A stretch of DNA of 34,258 nucleotides from Candidatus Woesearchaeota archaeon (GTDB taxonomy: Archaea > Nanobdellota > Nanobdellia > Woesearchaeales > GW2011-AR9). This document shows positions 8,374 through 16,434 of this stretch, in pieces; position 1 is the stretch's first letter, and each line of letters starts with the position of its first letter. The notes beneath the pieces were generated by a model. It did no database searches and was not told the origin of the DNA. It saw nothing but the letters and a program-made list of their open reading frames with translations. The stretch is taken from assembly GCA_018657845.1 (NCBI GenBank), contig JABHWJ010000006.1, positions 1 to 34,258 of the forward strand, given 5' to 3'. The translations under genes and the position numbers were made by a program.

Positions 8374-9060
8374 ATGAAATCGAAAAAACTATTTATGGCA
8401 ATATTACCTTTAATTTTAATCTTTTTAGCTTCCTGTAATCTTGAAATCACGGAAGGCCCAGTAACCTCACCGGATGCCTGTTTAGAACTAACCGGGTTAA
8501 CAAAAGATGATTGTTATTCAGAAGATCTTAAATGTAGTAAAATAGATTCTTCTGTCGTACGTGACTCTTGTGTGGCAGAATTAGCTAAAAGCGGAAACAA
8601 ATTAAGCGCATGTAATTTAATCGTTTCAGAAAAAACTAAAGGCTACTGTCAGTCTCAGATAGCTGAGCTAAACAACAACCCTACTATCTGTGCAGAAATT
8701 GAAGATTCTTATTGGAAGAATAATTGTAACTTCCAATTGGCCATTAAGAATAATGCCGACTCTCAATGTTCATTAATAACTAAAGCTGAACAGAAATCAA
8801 CCTGTTTCCAAAAGATTGCTGTAGCTAAAAATGATCCAGAATTATGTTATTTCTTAGATCAACCAGACCAAGACAAATGTTTGTTAACCATAGCTAAGAG
8901 TACTCAAGACTACTTAATCTGTCAGGAACTTAGCACAGCCTTAAATAGGGATGTTTGTAGAGCTAAAGTTGCTGAATTAGCCGAAGACCCCAAGATCTGC
9001 GATAAAATTGGTTATGATATGATCAAACAAAGTTGTAAAGAGAAAGTTCTTTCTTCTTAA
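8374..9060 (+). CDS. Secreted lipoprotein of short Cys-paired helical repeats
   Basis: The N-terminus is a lipoprotein signal: basic start, hydrophobic core and FLASC with the lipid Cys at residue 21. From about residue 53 the mature protein is built of roughly seven repeats of 25-27 residues. Each has Cys, 11-12 residues, Cys, then an [IL]A-containing helix and a D/N-rich turn, for example CAEIEDSYWKNNC and CSLITKAEQKSTC. Cys pairs placed this way suggest a disulphide-stapled helical solenoid outside the cell. It probably stays on the outer face of the membrane. No enzyme motif is visible and the function is unknown. It converges with the L37e gene. Confidence 0.85.
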   Translation: MKSKKLFMAILPLILIFLASCNLEITEGPVTSPDACLELTGLTKDDCYSEDLKCSKIDSSVVRDSCVAELAKSGNKLSACNLIVSEKTKGYCQSQIAELNNNPTICAEIEDSYWKNNCNFQLAIKNNADSQCSLITKAEQKSTCFQKIAVAKNDPELCYFLDQPDQDKCLLTIAKSTQDYLICQELSTALNRDVCRAKVAELAEDPKICDKIGYDMIKQSCKEKVLSS

Positions 9061-9130
9061 TTTTTTTTATTTAATTAAATTTTAATCTAATAGAAAAATA
9101 AAACAATAAAAATAAATAAAATTAAAGAAA

Positions 9131-9298
9131 TTAAGCTTTCTTATTCCAAGTGTATTTCCTAAGTTTAGCAGTATCTCCATAACCACAAGAAGCACATCTC
9201 TTCTTTCTGAGATGAAAGGTATGACTACCGCACCTTCTACAAATGATGTGGCTTTTCTTACCACTCTTCTTACCCATACTTGGAGTTCCTTTAGTCAT
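9131..9298 (-). CDS. rpl37e: Large-subunit ribosomal protein eL37 (L37e)
   Basis: This 55-residue protein is translated from ATG at 9298 to TAA at 9131. It has the four zinc-binding cysteines of eL37 as two CxxC pairs (C20/C23 in CRRC and C35/C38 in CASC). It starts with the family's MTKGTPSMGKKSGKKSH and ends in the basic WNKK tail. It binds 23S rRNA in the large subunit. It lies 14 bases after the LSm gene on the same strand, and this pairing is conserved in many archaea. It is shorter than usual ORF cut-offs and easy to miss. Confidence 0.96.
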   Translation of the reverse strand: MTKGTPSMGKKSGKKSHIICRRCGSHTFHLRKKRCASCGYGDTAKLRKYTWNKKA

Positions 9299-9312
9299 CT
9301 TTCTAAATTAAT

Positions 9313-9540
9313 TTAAGCTGGTGAAATTGTTAAGATGGTATCTCCCCTGATGAACACGGTTCCTAACTTCCTTTTAACTTCTCCATTCTTATGTTCTTCA
9401 GCTTCTTCTAATACCATGTTGATATGAATATCAAAAGCTTTTAATTTTCCAATATATGCAGATCCATTTTTCAAATCTACAATAACATTTTTGTTTCTTG
9501 CTGCGTTTAAAGCATCTAACGGTCTTGCTACATCTTCCAT
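9313..9540 (-). CDS. LSm (Sm-like archaeal) RNA-binding protein
   Basis: A 75-residue single Sm domain. Sm1 covers about residues 18-48 (VIVDLKNGSAYIGKLKAFD, then HINMVLEEAEE), and Sm2 is FIRGDTILTI (63-72). The Asp and Asn of the FDIHIN loop and the RGD of Sm2 match the uridine-binding pocket of Sm rings. Family members form heptameric rings that bind U-rich RNA. A TATA-like ATTTAAATAA at about 9581-9591 (minus strand) precedes a short leader with a G-rich stretch. It is co-transcribed with L37e downstream. Confidence 0.95.
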   Translation of the reverse strand: MEDVARPLDALNAARNKNVIVDLKNGSAYIGKLKAFDIHINMVLEEAEEHKNGEVKRKLGTVFIRGDTILTISPA

Positions 9541-9725
9541 TTTGTTAAACCCCCAAAATTAATTAAAAAAAACTATCACCCTTATTTAAATGTTTCTGAT
9601 TTTTTAAGTAATTAACTTAAAAATTCTAAACTTCGAACACTTTTGTGTTCTGCAGTTTCCAAAATTTCTCAAAAATTTCAAAACTACCTAAATAAAATTA
9701 TTAGATTATCCTTCTGAATCGAAGA

Positions 9726-9764
9726 CTTTAAATAGAAGTGCGTTTTTATTTACAGTTGAGGTGG
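9726..9764 (+). promoter_or_regulatory. TATA box and Shine-Dalgarno deciding the start at 9771
   Basis: CTTTAAATAG (9726-9735) fits a TATA box, with a transcript start expected near 9755. GAGGTGG (9758-9764) is a good Shine-Dalgarno site six bases before ATG 9771. The in-frame GTG at 9738 would lie before the predicted transcript start. Confidence 0.65.
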
Positions 9765-9770
9765 GACCAA

Positions 9771-11189
9771 ATGAGGTGTAAATTACTTGTCTTTGTACTA
9801 GCATTATTGCTTCTTGTATCTTCAGCTCTTGCTGCAACTGTAAGCACCATTGAGCCAATTAATAACAACATTAATACTAATCAACAAGCTTCTTTTGAAT
9901 TAACAGTTACTAATACTGGAGAAGTTACTCAATCTTACAAGGTTTATTCTTTAGAACTCGGTTGGATAATCGATCCTCTTCCTAAAGATCGAACCTTTGA
10001 CTTAAATCCTGGAAGTTCTAAAACAACAACAATTAAAGTTGACCCCTTAGAATCTTTTAAACCTGGTGCTTACGCTCCTACTTTATACATAGACGAAATT
10101 ATTGGAGGGTCTTATTCCACCCAAACTAAAAGTCTTAAACTTTACATTAGCCCAGAAGGTCCTTTAGATTATCTCCCTTCCATTAAATCTACCATAGATA
10201 TGAATGAGAAAATTAATCCTCAAGATCCACTTTCTATTAAGTTGTTTTTAGAAAACAAAAATCCCCTTAATCTCAAAGATCTTAAAATAAAACTTCAAAG
10301 TGATATGATTGAATTCAACAAGGAAGTAGTCATAAATATTCCTCCTTTAGAAAAGAAAACTATTGAATTTTCTATCACTCCAAATTTTTATCAACAACCT
10401 AAAGATTATTACCTTTTCTTCATCTTTGAAAGAAATGGTGAAACTGTAAAAGTCATTGATAAAAAAATTGAAATCATAACTACCACTCCTGACTTTACTA
10501 CTGAAGTTGTTGAAGAAAAATCTTTTCTTAAAACTAGTCTTTTAGTCAACACACATAACACTGGGAATGTTAAAAACACTCAAGAAGTTAAAGTCCCCAC
10601 ATCTTTCTTCGTGGCTCTTCTTACTAGTTCAGAAGCAAAATCTATGAAAGAAGATGGGCAAAGATATTTGGTTTGGACCACAACTCTTGGCCCGGACGAA
10701 TATGTTGTTTTAAAGGGAGTAAGAAATTACCGTATTCCTTTGGGAGTTATCATTGTAATCTTAATCCTCTTGGGAGTTTATGCTTACATTCGTTCCCCAG
10801 TATCATTGTCTAAACAAGCTACTAGTAAGAAGAAAGGATCATCTCTTTCAGAATTAAAAATAACATTATTAGTAAAGAATTTATCTAAAAAACCTCTCAA
10901 GAATGTAGAGGTCATTGATCAAATTCCTGGAATTACTAATCTTGAGAAAGGTCTTTCCTTGGGGACTCTTCGCCCACAAGAAGTCAAACACACTTCTCGA
11001 GGAACTCTAGTCAAGTGGAAACTAGCCGAACTAGAACCCCACGAACATAGAGTGATTACTTATGAAATAAAATCATCTCTTAATATTTTGGGATCGCTTC
11101 AGTTACCTAGAGGTAAAGTTCTCTATGGGAAAGGAAAGAAGAAAAAAACTGCTTATTCCAACTCTTTTAAGATAAGCAGCCAAACATAG
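9771..11189 (+). CDS. Signal-bearing Ig-like membrane protein with a cytoplasmic beta-domain
   Basis: A 472-residue protein, starting at ATG 9771 for promoter and Shine-Dalgarno reasons. The signal peptide is residues 1-21 (to ALA). Three beta-sandwich stretches follow outside the cell (about 22-130, 135-240, 245-320), the first like a CARDB/NEW3 domain (FELTVTNTGEVTQSYKV). One membrane span lies at about 322-340 and is followed by basic residues, so the C-terminus should be cytoplasmic. That end (about 360-460) is another Ig-like fold resembling DUF11-type repeats (ITLLVKNLSKKPLKNVEVID). The next gene, 78 bases on, is sepF, and both promoters share sequence. A role at the division site or envelope is a guess from position only. 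Confidence 0.8.
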   Translation: MRCKLLVFVLALLLLVSSALAATVSTIEPINNNINTNQQASFELTVTNTGEVTQSYKVYSLELGWIIDPLPKDRTFDLNPGSSKTTTIKVDPLESFKPGAYAPTLYIDEIIGGSYSTQTKSLKLYISPEGPLDYLPSIKSTIDMNEKINPQDPLSIKLFLENKNPLNLKDLKIKLQSDMIEFNKEVVINIPPLEKKTIEFSITPNFYQQPKDYYLFFIFERNGETVKVIDKKIEIITTTPDFTTEVVEEKSFLKTSLLVNTHNTGNVKNTQEVKVPTSFFVALLTSSEAKSMKEDGQRYLVWTTTLGPDEYVVLKGVRNYRIPLGVIIVILILLGVYAYIRSPVSLSKQATSKKKGSSLSELKITLLVKNLSKKPLKNVEVIDQIPGITNLEKGLSLGTLRPQEVKHTSRGTLVKWKLAELEPHEHRVITYEIKSSLNILGSLQLPRGKVLYGKGKKKKTAYSNSFKISSQT

Positions 11190-11205
11190 TCACTACTATA
11201 CAAAG

Positions 11206-11257
11206 ATTTATATAGAAGTGTTCAATATTATTTAACATCATAATCAAACTGGTGAGG
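11206..11257 (+). promoter_or_regulatory. sepF promoter and Shine-Dalgarno
   Basis: ATTTATATAG (11206-11215) is a TATA box. GGTGAGG (11251-11257) precedes ATG 11268 by ten bases. The TATA box is followed by AAGTG, giving a TATA-proximal TAGAAGTG also seen at 9733-9740 in the preceding gene's promoter. Confidence 0.6.
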
Positions 11258-11267
11258 GGTATTTAAA

Positions 11268-11651
11268 ATGAAAAACTTTTTATTACAATTGAGGGAAAAA
11301 ATGGTTCAACCACGAGAGGAAGAACCATTAACAGAGGAATTTGAAGAGTACGTAGAGTTAGAAAAAAAGTCTGAAGAAAAATCTAAAATTATAGTTAGAC
11401 CATTTGTCATGGAAGATTTTGAGGATATCAAAGAAGTTCTTGATGCGCTAAGAGAAGGCTCAACTATTGCTCTGGTAAACATTAAGCCTCTTAAAGATAG
11501 AGACATTGTAGAATTAAAAAGAGCAATCAACAAGCTCAGAAAGACCTGCGATGCTATCGAAGGAGACATTGCTGGATTTGGTGAAGATTACATCGTAGCA
11601 GTACCTTACTTTGCTCAGATTCATCGAACTAAACCTGAAGTTCTTGAGTAA
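11268..11651 (+). CDS. sepF: SepF-family cell division protein
   Basis: A 127-residue archaeal SepF, the membrane anchor for FtsZ in archaea that divide with FtsZ. The amphipathic N-terminus (residues 1-12, MKNFLLQLREKM) would bind the membrane. An acidic linker runs to about residue 40. The SepF core (41-120) has the family signatures VRPFVMEDFEDIKEVLDALREG, here at 43-64, and the glycine turn CDAIEGDIAGFGEDYI (94-109) that packs SepF dimers. The length and motif order match archaeal members. ftsZ itself is not in this window. Confidence 0.94.
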   Translation: MKNFLLQLREKMVQPREEEPLTEEFEEYVELEKKSEEKSKIIVRPFVMEDFEDIKEVLDALREGSTIALVNIKPLKDRDIVELKRAINKLRKTCDAIEGDIAGFGEDYIVAVPYFAQIHRTKPEVLE

Positions 11652-11750
11652 ATTTTTTCTTCTTATTTTACTTTTATTCATCCAATTTTTGACATAACTT
11701 TTCCTCTTCCGATAAATTTAAATAAAAACGATCTACCTTAACTGCAATCT

Positions 11751-11833
11751 GCTCGGATCGCATAACTCGGTATTGCGCTGGATTGCTAATCCAGTTTCCT
11801 CTGGATATCTGGGTTCAAATCCCAGTCCGAGCG
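11751..11833 (+). tRNA. tRNA-Ser(GCT)
   Basis: The acceptor stem GCTCGGA pairs with TCCGAGC, with discriminator G at 11833. The anticodon arm CTGGA TTGCTAA TCCAG gives anticodon GCT. A long variable arm and the T arm CTGGGTTCAAATCCCAG fit a class II serine tRNA. CCA is not encoded. A TATA-like TTTAAATAAA lies at 11717-11726. Confidence 0.96.
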
Positions 11834-11838
11834 TTTTT
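11834..11838 (+). terminator. T-run after tRNA-Ser
   Basis: Five T residues directly follow the tRNA discriminator base and are the likely transcription stop. Confidence 0.5.
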
Positions 11839-11902
11839 CCTTTACAAAGATACCACTAAACAGTAACAAAACATTTATAAACTAACTTATATTTTTGTTC
11901 TT

Positions 11903-13186
11903 ATGAGCTTGACATCATTAATTTTCGCCAGTTTTTTGGCTGCAAGTTCACCAAATAAAAGTTTGGTGGTTAAAACAAACGAGATAGTTAATTCTCCAAA
12001 AGAATCAGCCCATTTACAGGTAGCAACAACTACTCAAGAATCATTTTATTCTTCAGAAAAATCTTCTGAATTAGCAACTGAACTAGAGTCAAACCCCTCA
12101 CACGAAGAAGACCAGATAATTATCACTATCCCAAAACCAAAAACTACCAATCCTCATAATTCAAAAGTAGATCCTATAATGCCTTTAGAACTATTAATAG
12201 TCTCACAAACTGAAGGAGAAGACTTTGCTGATGACCGACCTGAATTTGCCAAAGAAGGAGAAAAAGTTATCCTTTATGCGGTTGTTAAAGCTAAAGACAA
12301 GGATGGAAAAACTGTTTTTTATACAGAAGCTCCAAAATTAAAAATTAACAACAAGAAAATATCTCCTGCCCAAATAATCTCCCCAAAAGATATTGGGAGG
12401 AGTTTAGAATGGTTCAAATTAGAGCCAGCCGGAGAAAATTATAACAATAAAAGAAATGACAAATTTAAATTAGAAAAAATAGATTATGCTCAAACCCTAT
12501 TTACTGAAGGGTGGTCAGCCCAAGCCAATTCACACCCAACAATTCTTTATGATGCTTTCAAACATCTCAAAACCGGCTTAGGAGTAATGCGTTATCAACT
12601 CACTTTTACAGATTCTCAAGGAAAAGAATTTTCCACACCAGGAATAGAATGTCGATCTAAAGGCGGACTTTGCGACAAAGTACACAAAGTTGCTTTTCGA
12701 GAAGACAATGGCAACTGGACAGATTATGCTTTTGAATTATTTAATTCCCCTTATATCTGGGGAAGTATTGGGAAACAAGTAGATCGTCAAATTGGAGTAG
12801 ATTGTGCAGATTTGGTAGTCTATGCTAAAAGACGTCATCAAGAAGAAACCTCTGGAAAAAAGAGACAACCGTACACTTGGTCTTATGGTTTAGAAAAATA
12901 TACTAATACCATTGTAGAATTTGATGGTGCAGATATCTGGGGCAACCCCTTAGCTGATGGAAAACTAGTCAAATTCAATGAAACAGTTCAAGAAGGTGAC
13001 ATTTTACTTTTCCCCCGTCACGCTGCTATCCTTTACAAAGACTCATCCATCAAAGGAGTTGAAGGAACTCTTGATGCCTATGATCTGGCTATTCACACTC
13101 TTTTTAATGAACCAGAAATAATTTCTATTGGAGACATCTCCAGTCAAGTAGGTCCACCATTAAAGATATTACGTTGGAAGAAATAA
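11903..13186 (+). CDS. Secreted protein with an NlpC/P60-like cysteine-peptidase domain
   Basis: A 427-residue protein with a short hydrophobic N-terminus (1-16) that may be a weak signal peptide, then a Ser/Thr/Glu-rich linker (to about 90) and a beta-rich middle (95-250). The C-terminal domain (about 270-400) has the NlpC/P60 layout: SPYIWGS (282-288), a Cys in VDCADLVVYAK (C301), then GDILLF and PRHAAIL with His373. These fit the Cys/His pair of papain-fold enzymes. Bacterial relatives cut peptidoglycan, which archaea lack, so the substrate must be something else. A TATA box at 11874-11882 sits about 25 bases before the start. It converges with another secreted protein that has a similar C-terminal pattern. 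Confidence 0.8.
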   Translation: MSLTSLIFASFLAASSPNKSLVVKTNEIVNSPKESAHLQVATTTQESFYSSEKSSELATELESNPSHEEDQIIITIPKPKTTNPHNSKVDPIMPLELLIVSQTEGEDFADDRPEFAKEGEKVILYAVVKAKDKDGKTVFYTEAPKLKINNKKISPAQIISPKDIGRSLEWFKLEPAGENYNNKRNDKFKLEKIDYAQTLFTEGWSAQANSHPTILYDAFKHLKTGLGVMRYQLTFTDSQGKEFSTPGIECRSKGGLCDKVHKVAFREDNGNWTDYAFELFNSPYIWGSIGKQVDRQIGVDCADLVVYAKRRHQEETSGKKRQPYTWSYGLEKYTNTIVEFDGADIWGNPLADGKLVKFNETVQEGDILLFPRHAAILYKDSSIKGVEGTLDAYDLAIHTLFNEPEIISIGDISSQVGPPLKILRWKK

Positions 13187-13187
13187 T

Positions 13188-15614
13188 TCACTCGTTAAAA
13201 ACGTAATCAGATTCTCCTTTATTTTGCAGTTCTTCTGCAATACTGTCATAATTAGGTCTAAAGTAGCCGATTGGATTCCAAGAATAGTAACCATTATTTG
13301 GAGAATCTCGTAAGATCCCAGGTAAGAAATCATCTGCCAAAGTGCCTCCACAAACAGTAGTAGTTCCACCAACCGCCCCCGCTGGGCATTCTCCTGAAGC
13401 CTGTACTATTGTTGTACTTCCTGCAGCACCACTCATGGCCACTAAGTGATCAGTAAAATGGTCGTGTTCTTCTAAGTAATTTTCAGTTTTAGAATCCTCT
13501 TTCTTTACTCCAACCTCAACATAAATAAAATCTCCTGGCTGAGCCCCTGCAGCTTCTAATTTTTGATCCGTTCCTAAGAATGGGTGGGGACTTAGAGAAC
13601 GAGAATTTGGTTCTTCTAAACTATTACCTATTAAATCAGTAGGTTTTTCACTAAATGGATGTTTTCCCCAAGTGCCATCTGGAAAATCTACCCATTTGAA
13701 ATACTTCTTGCCTTTACCTGCCTTTAAATTGTCTCGCATTTCGTGATTCCTTCTTTGTTCTCCAGTCGCCAACATTTGATGCATATCTACTTCCCCGTTA
13801 GTAGCTAAAAATAAGGCCGCTGCCGGAACATCATTACAAATTAGTTCATCTCCAGCTAGATTATTTTTCCCATGTAGCTCTCCCCAATCCACTGGGGCTC
13901 CAACCATTTTTTCTCCAGGAAGCACATCAGAAACCTCTTGTCCATCTTGGAGTGCTGTACCAGAAAGTAAATCTAAATAAAATCCTACGCTAGCTTTCAC
14001 CTCGTCTCCATTCTCTGGCAATCCTCCTCGCGTGGTTCCTTGATAAGCATGGGGAACTTTTAATAAATCCATTTTTCCTTCCCGATCATGGAACTCATAA
14101 CCCTCTCTTTTTCCATCGGGTTGGTCCAATTCTACAGTCATAGACACAGCATCGAATCCCCTAGCCACCCCCGTAGTTTCTATTCCTTCTCCCAATCCTT
14201 GAGTATAGGTCCCAGTTCTTACTCCTTTTTCATCATTGTACATAGCCCAATAACCATTAAACAATCCCGCATTTCCAGTAACCTGTGCCTTCAAAAAATT
14301 ATCTTGTGGAGAGACCTCTATCCCTCCACCATCTAAAACTAACCCAAACCTATCATATCTATCAGAACTACTTTTTCCTTTTCCTAATTCTCCAATAAAA
14401 AACTTATTAGCATAAAAATCTCCCAAAGTTATATCCTTTCGGGTGGCTCTTTCTTCCATCTCTCTACGGTCAAAAACAACTCTAAAACCATCTCCCTTGG
14501 CAGAGAAAGAATCTCCAAAATTAATCTGGTTATCTCCCTTGCCCGGCACCCCATAATGGACCTCAACAGTTTGTTCCTTGCCAAACACCACTCGCGCTCC
14601 ATTCAAACCCACTTCAGAATAACCTTGTCCAGTATTTCCTTTAACTTGAGTAACTTCACCATTAGAAATAGTTACCTCGGAATTAAAAATCAAATCTAAT
14701 TTAGGATCATTTGACCAAATCCCATTCCCAAATTCAAGAAATTCAGGATCGGGAATATGTTTAATAATTATGTCTGTATTTTCACTTATGGAAACCATAT
14801 TTGAAGCCAATCCAGAAACTTCCATTTTTTTTTCCGCAGGAATATAAGTAAAAGTTTGATCTACATCAAAACAAATTCCTCCAAAACATTCAGCGTCTCC
14901 AAAAACTTTGTCTTCTTGAAACTTTAATAATCCAAATTTTATTTCTTTTCCATCAACACTCCCCTGGGGGATAAAAACAAGTATATCACTTGGGGTTGTT
15001 GCTTCTCCAGATTCTTCAGATTCTCCTTCCAATGATACTGATATTTCTGGAGATTTTGCAACTTTAACATCTCCAGTAAATGTATGTTCTTTCCCCTTAG
15101 AAATAATTATAATCTCTCCCTCAGAAGTAACCTTAAATGTGTATAATTCCTTGAAGTCAACAACATTGACTTTTTGTACTTTTCCTCCTCGTTTTCCTTC
15201 AATATTTCCTTCTGGTTCTACACCTATTAAAGAGCCCCCTACCTCAATATCTACTCCCTTGGAGGCCATATACTCTCCATAAGCAGCCCCATCTACAGAA
15301 TTTAACGGCCCCTGGAAATATTGGGTAGCAATAATTGAGTTATCATCTCCTTGGTCCCCAGAATAATCATCAGAACCTAAACTCCCTATGTATTTCTGTG
15401 CATACAAATCCCATTCTGGAGTTCCTACATTTTCAGTTAAGAAAGTTCTTTGATCACCTGGAACCATCAATGAAAAGTCTACAAAATTTGGATTTTCACT
15501 AAAATCTTCTAAGGATATTGTTTCTTCAGGACAATCCGGAGGACATTCTGCAATTACTAAATTAATCATTAATAAAAACAAAAGTACCACAATTCCCAAT
15601 TTACTTCGGCTCAT
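13188..15614 (-). CDS. Large secreted protein with a C-terminal Cys/His (CHAP/NlpC-like) domain
   Basis: An 808-residue protein with a clear signal peptide (1-22, ending VIA). The long middle (about 50-540) is acidic and beta-rich and matches no domain I know. The C-terminal part (about 570-800) has ELICNDVPAAALFLA with Cys593, then QPGDFIYVEV, then FTDHLVAMSG with His723. That Cys / GDF / His order resembles CHAP and NlpC/P60 domains, so a papain-fold hydrolase or amidase is possible. The gene overlaps the preceding one by four bases (ATGA) and probably shares its transcript. Only two bases or so separate its stop from the convergent gene's stop. The enzyme call is an inference from motif order only. 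Confidence 0.75.
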   Translation of the reverse strand: MSRSKLGIVVLLFLLMINLVIAECPPDCPEETISLEDFSENPNFVDFSLMVPGDQRTFLTENVGTPEWDLYAQKYIGSLGSDDYSGDQGDDNSIIATQYFQGPLNSVDGAAYGEYMASKGVDIEVGGSLIGVEPEGNIEGKRGGKVQKVNVVDFKELYTFKVTSEGEIIIISKGKEHTFTGDVKVAKSPEISVSLEGESEESGEATTPSDILVFIPQGSVDGKEIKFGLLKFQEDKVFGDAECFGGICFDVDQTFTYIPAEKKMEVSGLASNMVSISENTDIIIKHIPDPEFLEFGNGIWSNDPKLDLIFNSEVTISNGEVTQVKGNTGQGYSEVGLNGARVVFGKEQTVEVHYGVPGKGDNQINFGDSFSAKGDGFRVVFDRREMEERATRKDITLGDFYANKFFIGELGKGKSSSDRYDRFGLVLDGGGIEVSPQDNFLKAQVTGNAGLFNGYWAMYNDEKGVRTGTYTQGLGEGIETTGVARGFDAVSMTVELDQPDGKREGYEFHDREGKMDLLKVPHAYQGTTRGGLPENGDEVKASVGFYLDLLSGTALQDGQEVSDVLPGEKMVGAPVDWGELHGKNNLAGDELICNDVPAAALFLATNGEVDMHQMLATGEQRRNHEMRDNLKAGKGKKYFKWVDFPDGTWGKHPFSEKPTDLIGNSLEEPNSRSLSPHPFLGTDQKLEAAGAQPGDFIYVEVGVKKEDSKTENYLEEHDHFTDHLVAMSGAAGSTTIVQASGECPAGAVGGTTTVCGGTLADDFLPGILRDSPNNGYYSWNPIGYFRPNYDSIAEELQNKGESDYVFNE

Positions 15615-16396
15615 TCTATCCCAAAAAAGTTAAAATCTCCTTCCTCCATTGCAATAATAAACTTATAACCTTTCTCCTTATCTTTGTCTTGTTCATCATA
15701 CACCACTAAAAAAGAATCTCCATTCAAAGTATTATAAAAACTCTCAAATTCAAGCCCATATTCTTCAGAATAATCTTCCATACAACTTAAACATATTCCT
15801 TCCTTATCGACACGATCTTCCATCAACATTTTTACTGCTAAAATAATATCTTTAAATTTTGAGGCAACTTCAATAGAGAACTTATCTAATTCTGTTGTTT
15901 CTTCGCCTTGTTTAATCCTAAGTGGATATTCCATTTCAACAAAGAAACTATTGAATAGAAGTTTAGAATTTATTTTTAATTCCCCTATTATTTCTATTTC
16001 ATAACCTTCTTCAGAAAAAAAATCCAAGTCGCAATTCTCTTCAAAATTATCTAAAATATATTTATTTAATTGTTCTTCAAAAACAAAATCATCTGGAATT
16101 CTCGCCAATCCATGATAAAAATAGTAAGGCACTAAGATAACATTAGAAAAATAAAATGCGCTTGGATCGGGAGTTAAATAATATCCTCCTTGTTGCCCAT
16201 TCCACGCTATTCCTTTTTCTGTTGTTGATTTCAAGCAATTTTCAAAATAAGCTTTAATTTTTCCAGTTTCAGAATCAACCTCTCCAACTTTGTCTTCGGT
16301 ACCCTTCTGCACAACAAAAAAAACTGTGGCTATAGCAGTCACTATCAAAATCCCAACAATAATAAAAATAGTCAACTGCCCTTTTTTGGAAATCAT
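15611..16396 (-). CDS. Pilin-like single-span membrane protein, function unknown
   Basis: A 261-residue protein starting MISKKGQLTIFIIVGILIV. The basic KKGQ just before a long hydrophobic helix (about 7-30) resembles an archaeal class III (prepilin-type) signal, although no Glu follows at the usual +5. The rest (31-261) is acidic and predicted to lie outside the cell. It contains four widely spaced Cys (including GICLSC) and no catalytic pattern I recognise. Its stop overlaps the start of the 808-residue secreted protein, which suggests that the two products work together. It could be a minor pilin-like anchor for that protein, but this is a guess. Confidence 0.75.
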   Translation of the reverse strand: MISKKGQLTIFIIVGILIVTAIATVFFVVQKGTEDKVGEVDSETGKIKAYFENCLKSTTEKGIAWNGQQGGYYLTPDPSAFYFSNVILVPYYFYHGLARIPDDFVFEEQLNKYILDNFEENCDLDFFSEEGYEIEIIGELKINSKLLFNSFFVEMEYPLRIKQGEETTELDKFSIEVASKFKDIILAVKMLMEDRVDKEGICLSCMEDYSEEYGLEFESFYNTLNGDSFLVVYDEQDKDKEKGYKFIIAMEEGDFNFFGIE

Positions 16397-16434
16397 CTAA
16401 TAAAAATAAAACAAATAGAATATAAAAAGCTTAC

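Noticed and set aside
9082-9264. 60-codon minus-strand ORF
   Set aside because: It overlaps the L37e gene in another frame, and L37e has the full zinc-binding pattern of its family.
9738-9770. GTG start adding eleven residues to the Ig-like membrane protein
   Set aside because: It lies at or before the expected transcript start, while ATG 9771 has a good Shine-Dalgarno and begins a normal signal peptide.
13169-13372. 67-codon minus-strand ORF across the convergent ends
   Set aside because: It lies in another frame over the end of the 808-aa protein and has no features of its own.
11903-15614. Peptidoglycan-processing genes as evidence of bacterial DNA
   Set aside because: Promoters, neighbours and signal sequences are archaeal in style, and secreted papain-fold proteins also occur in archaea.
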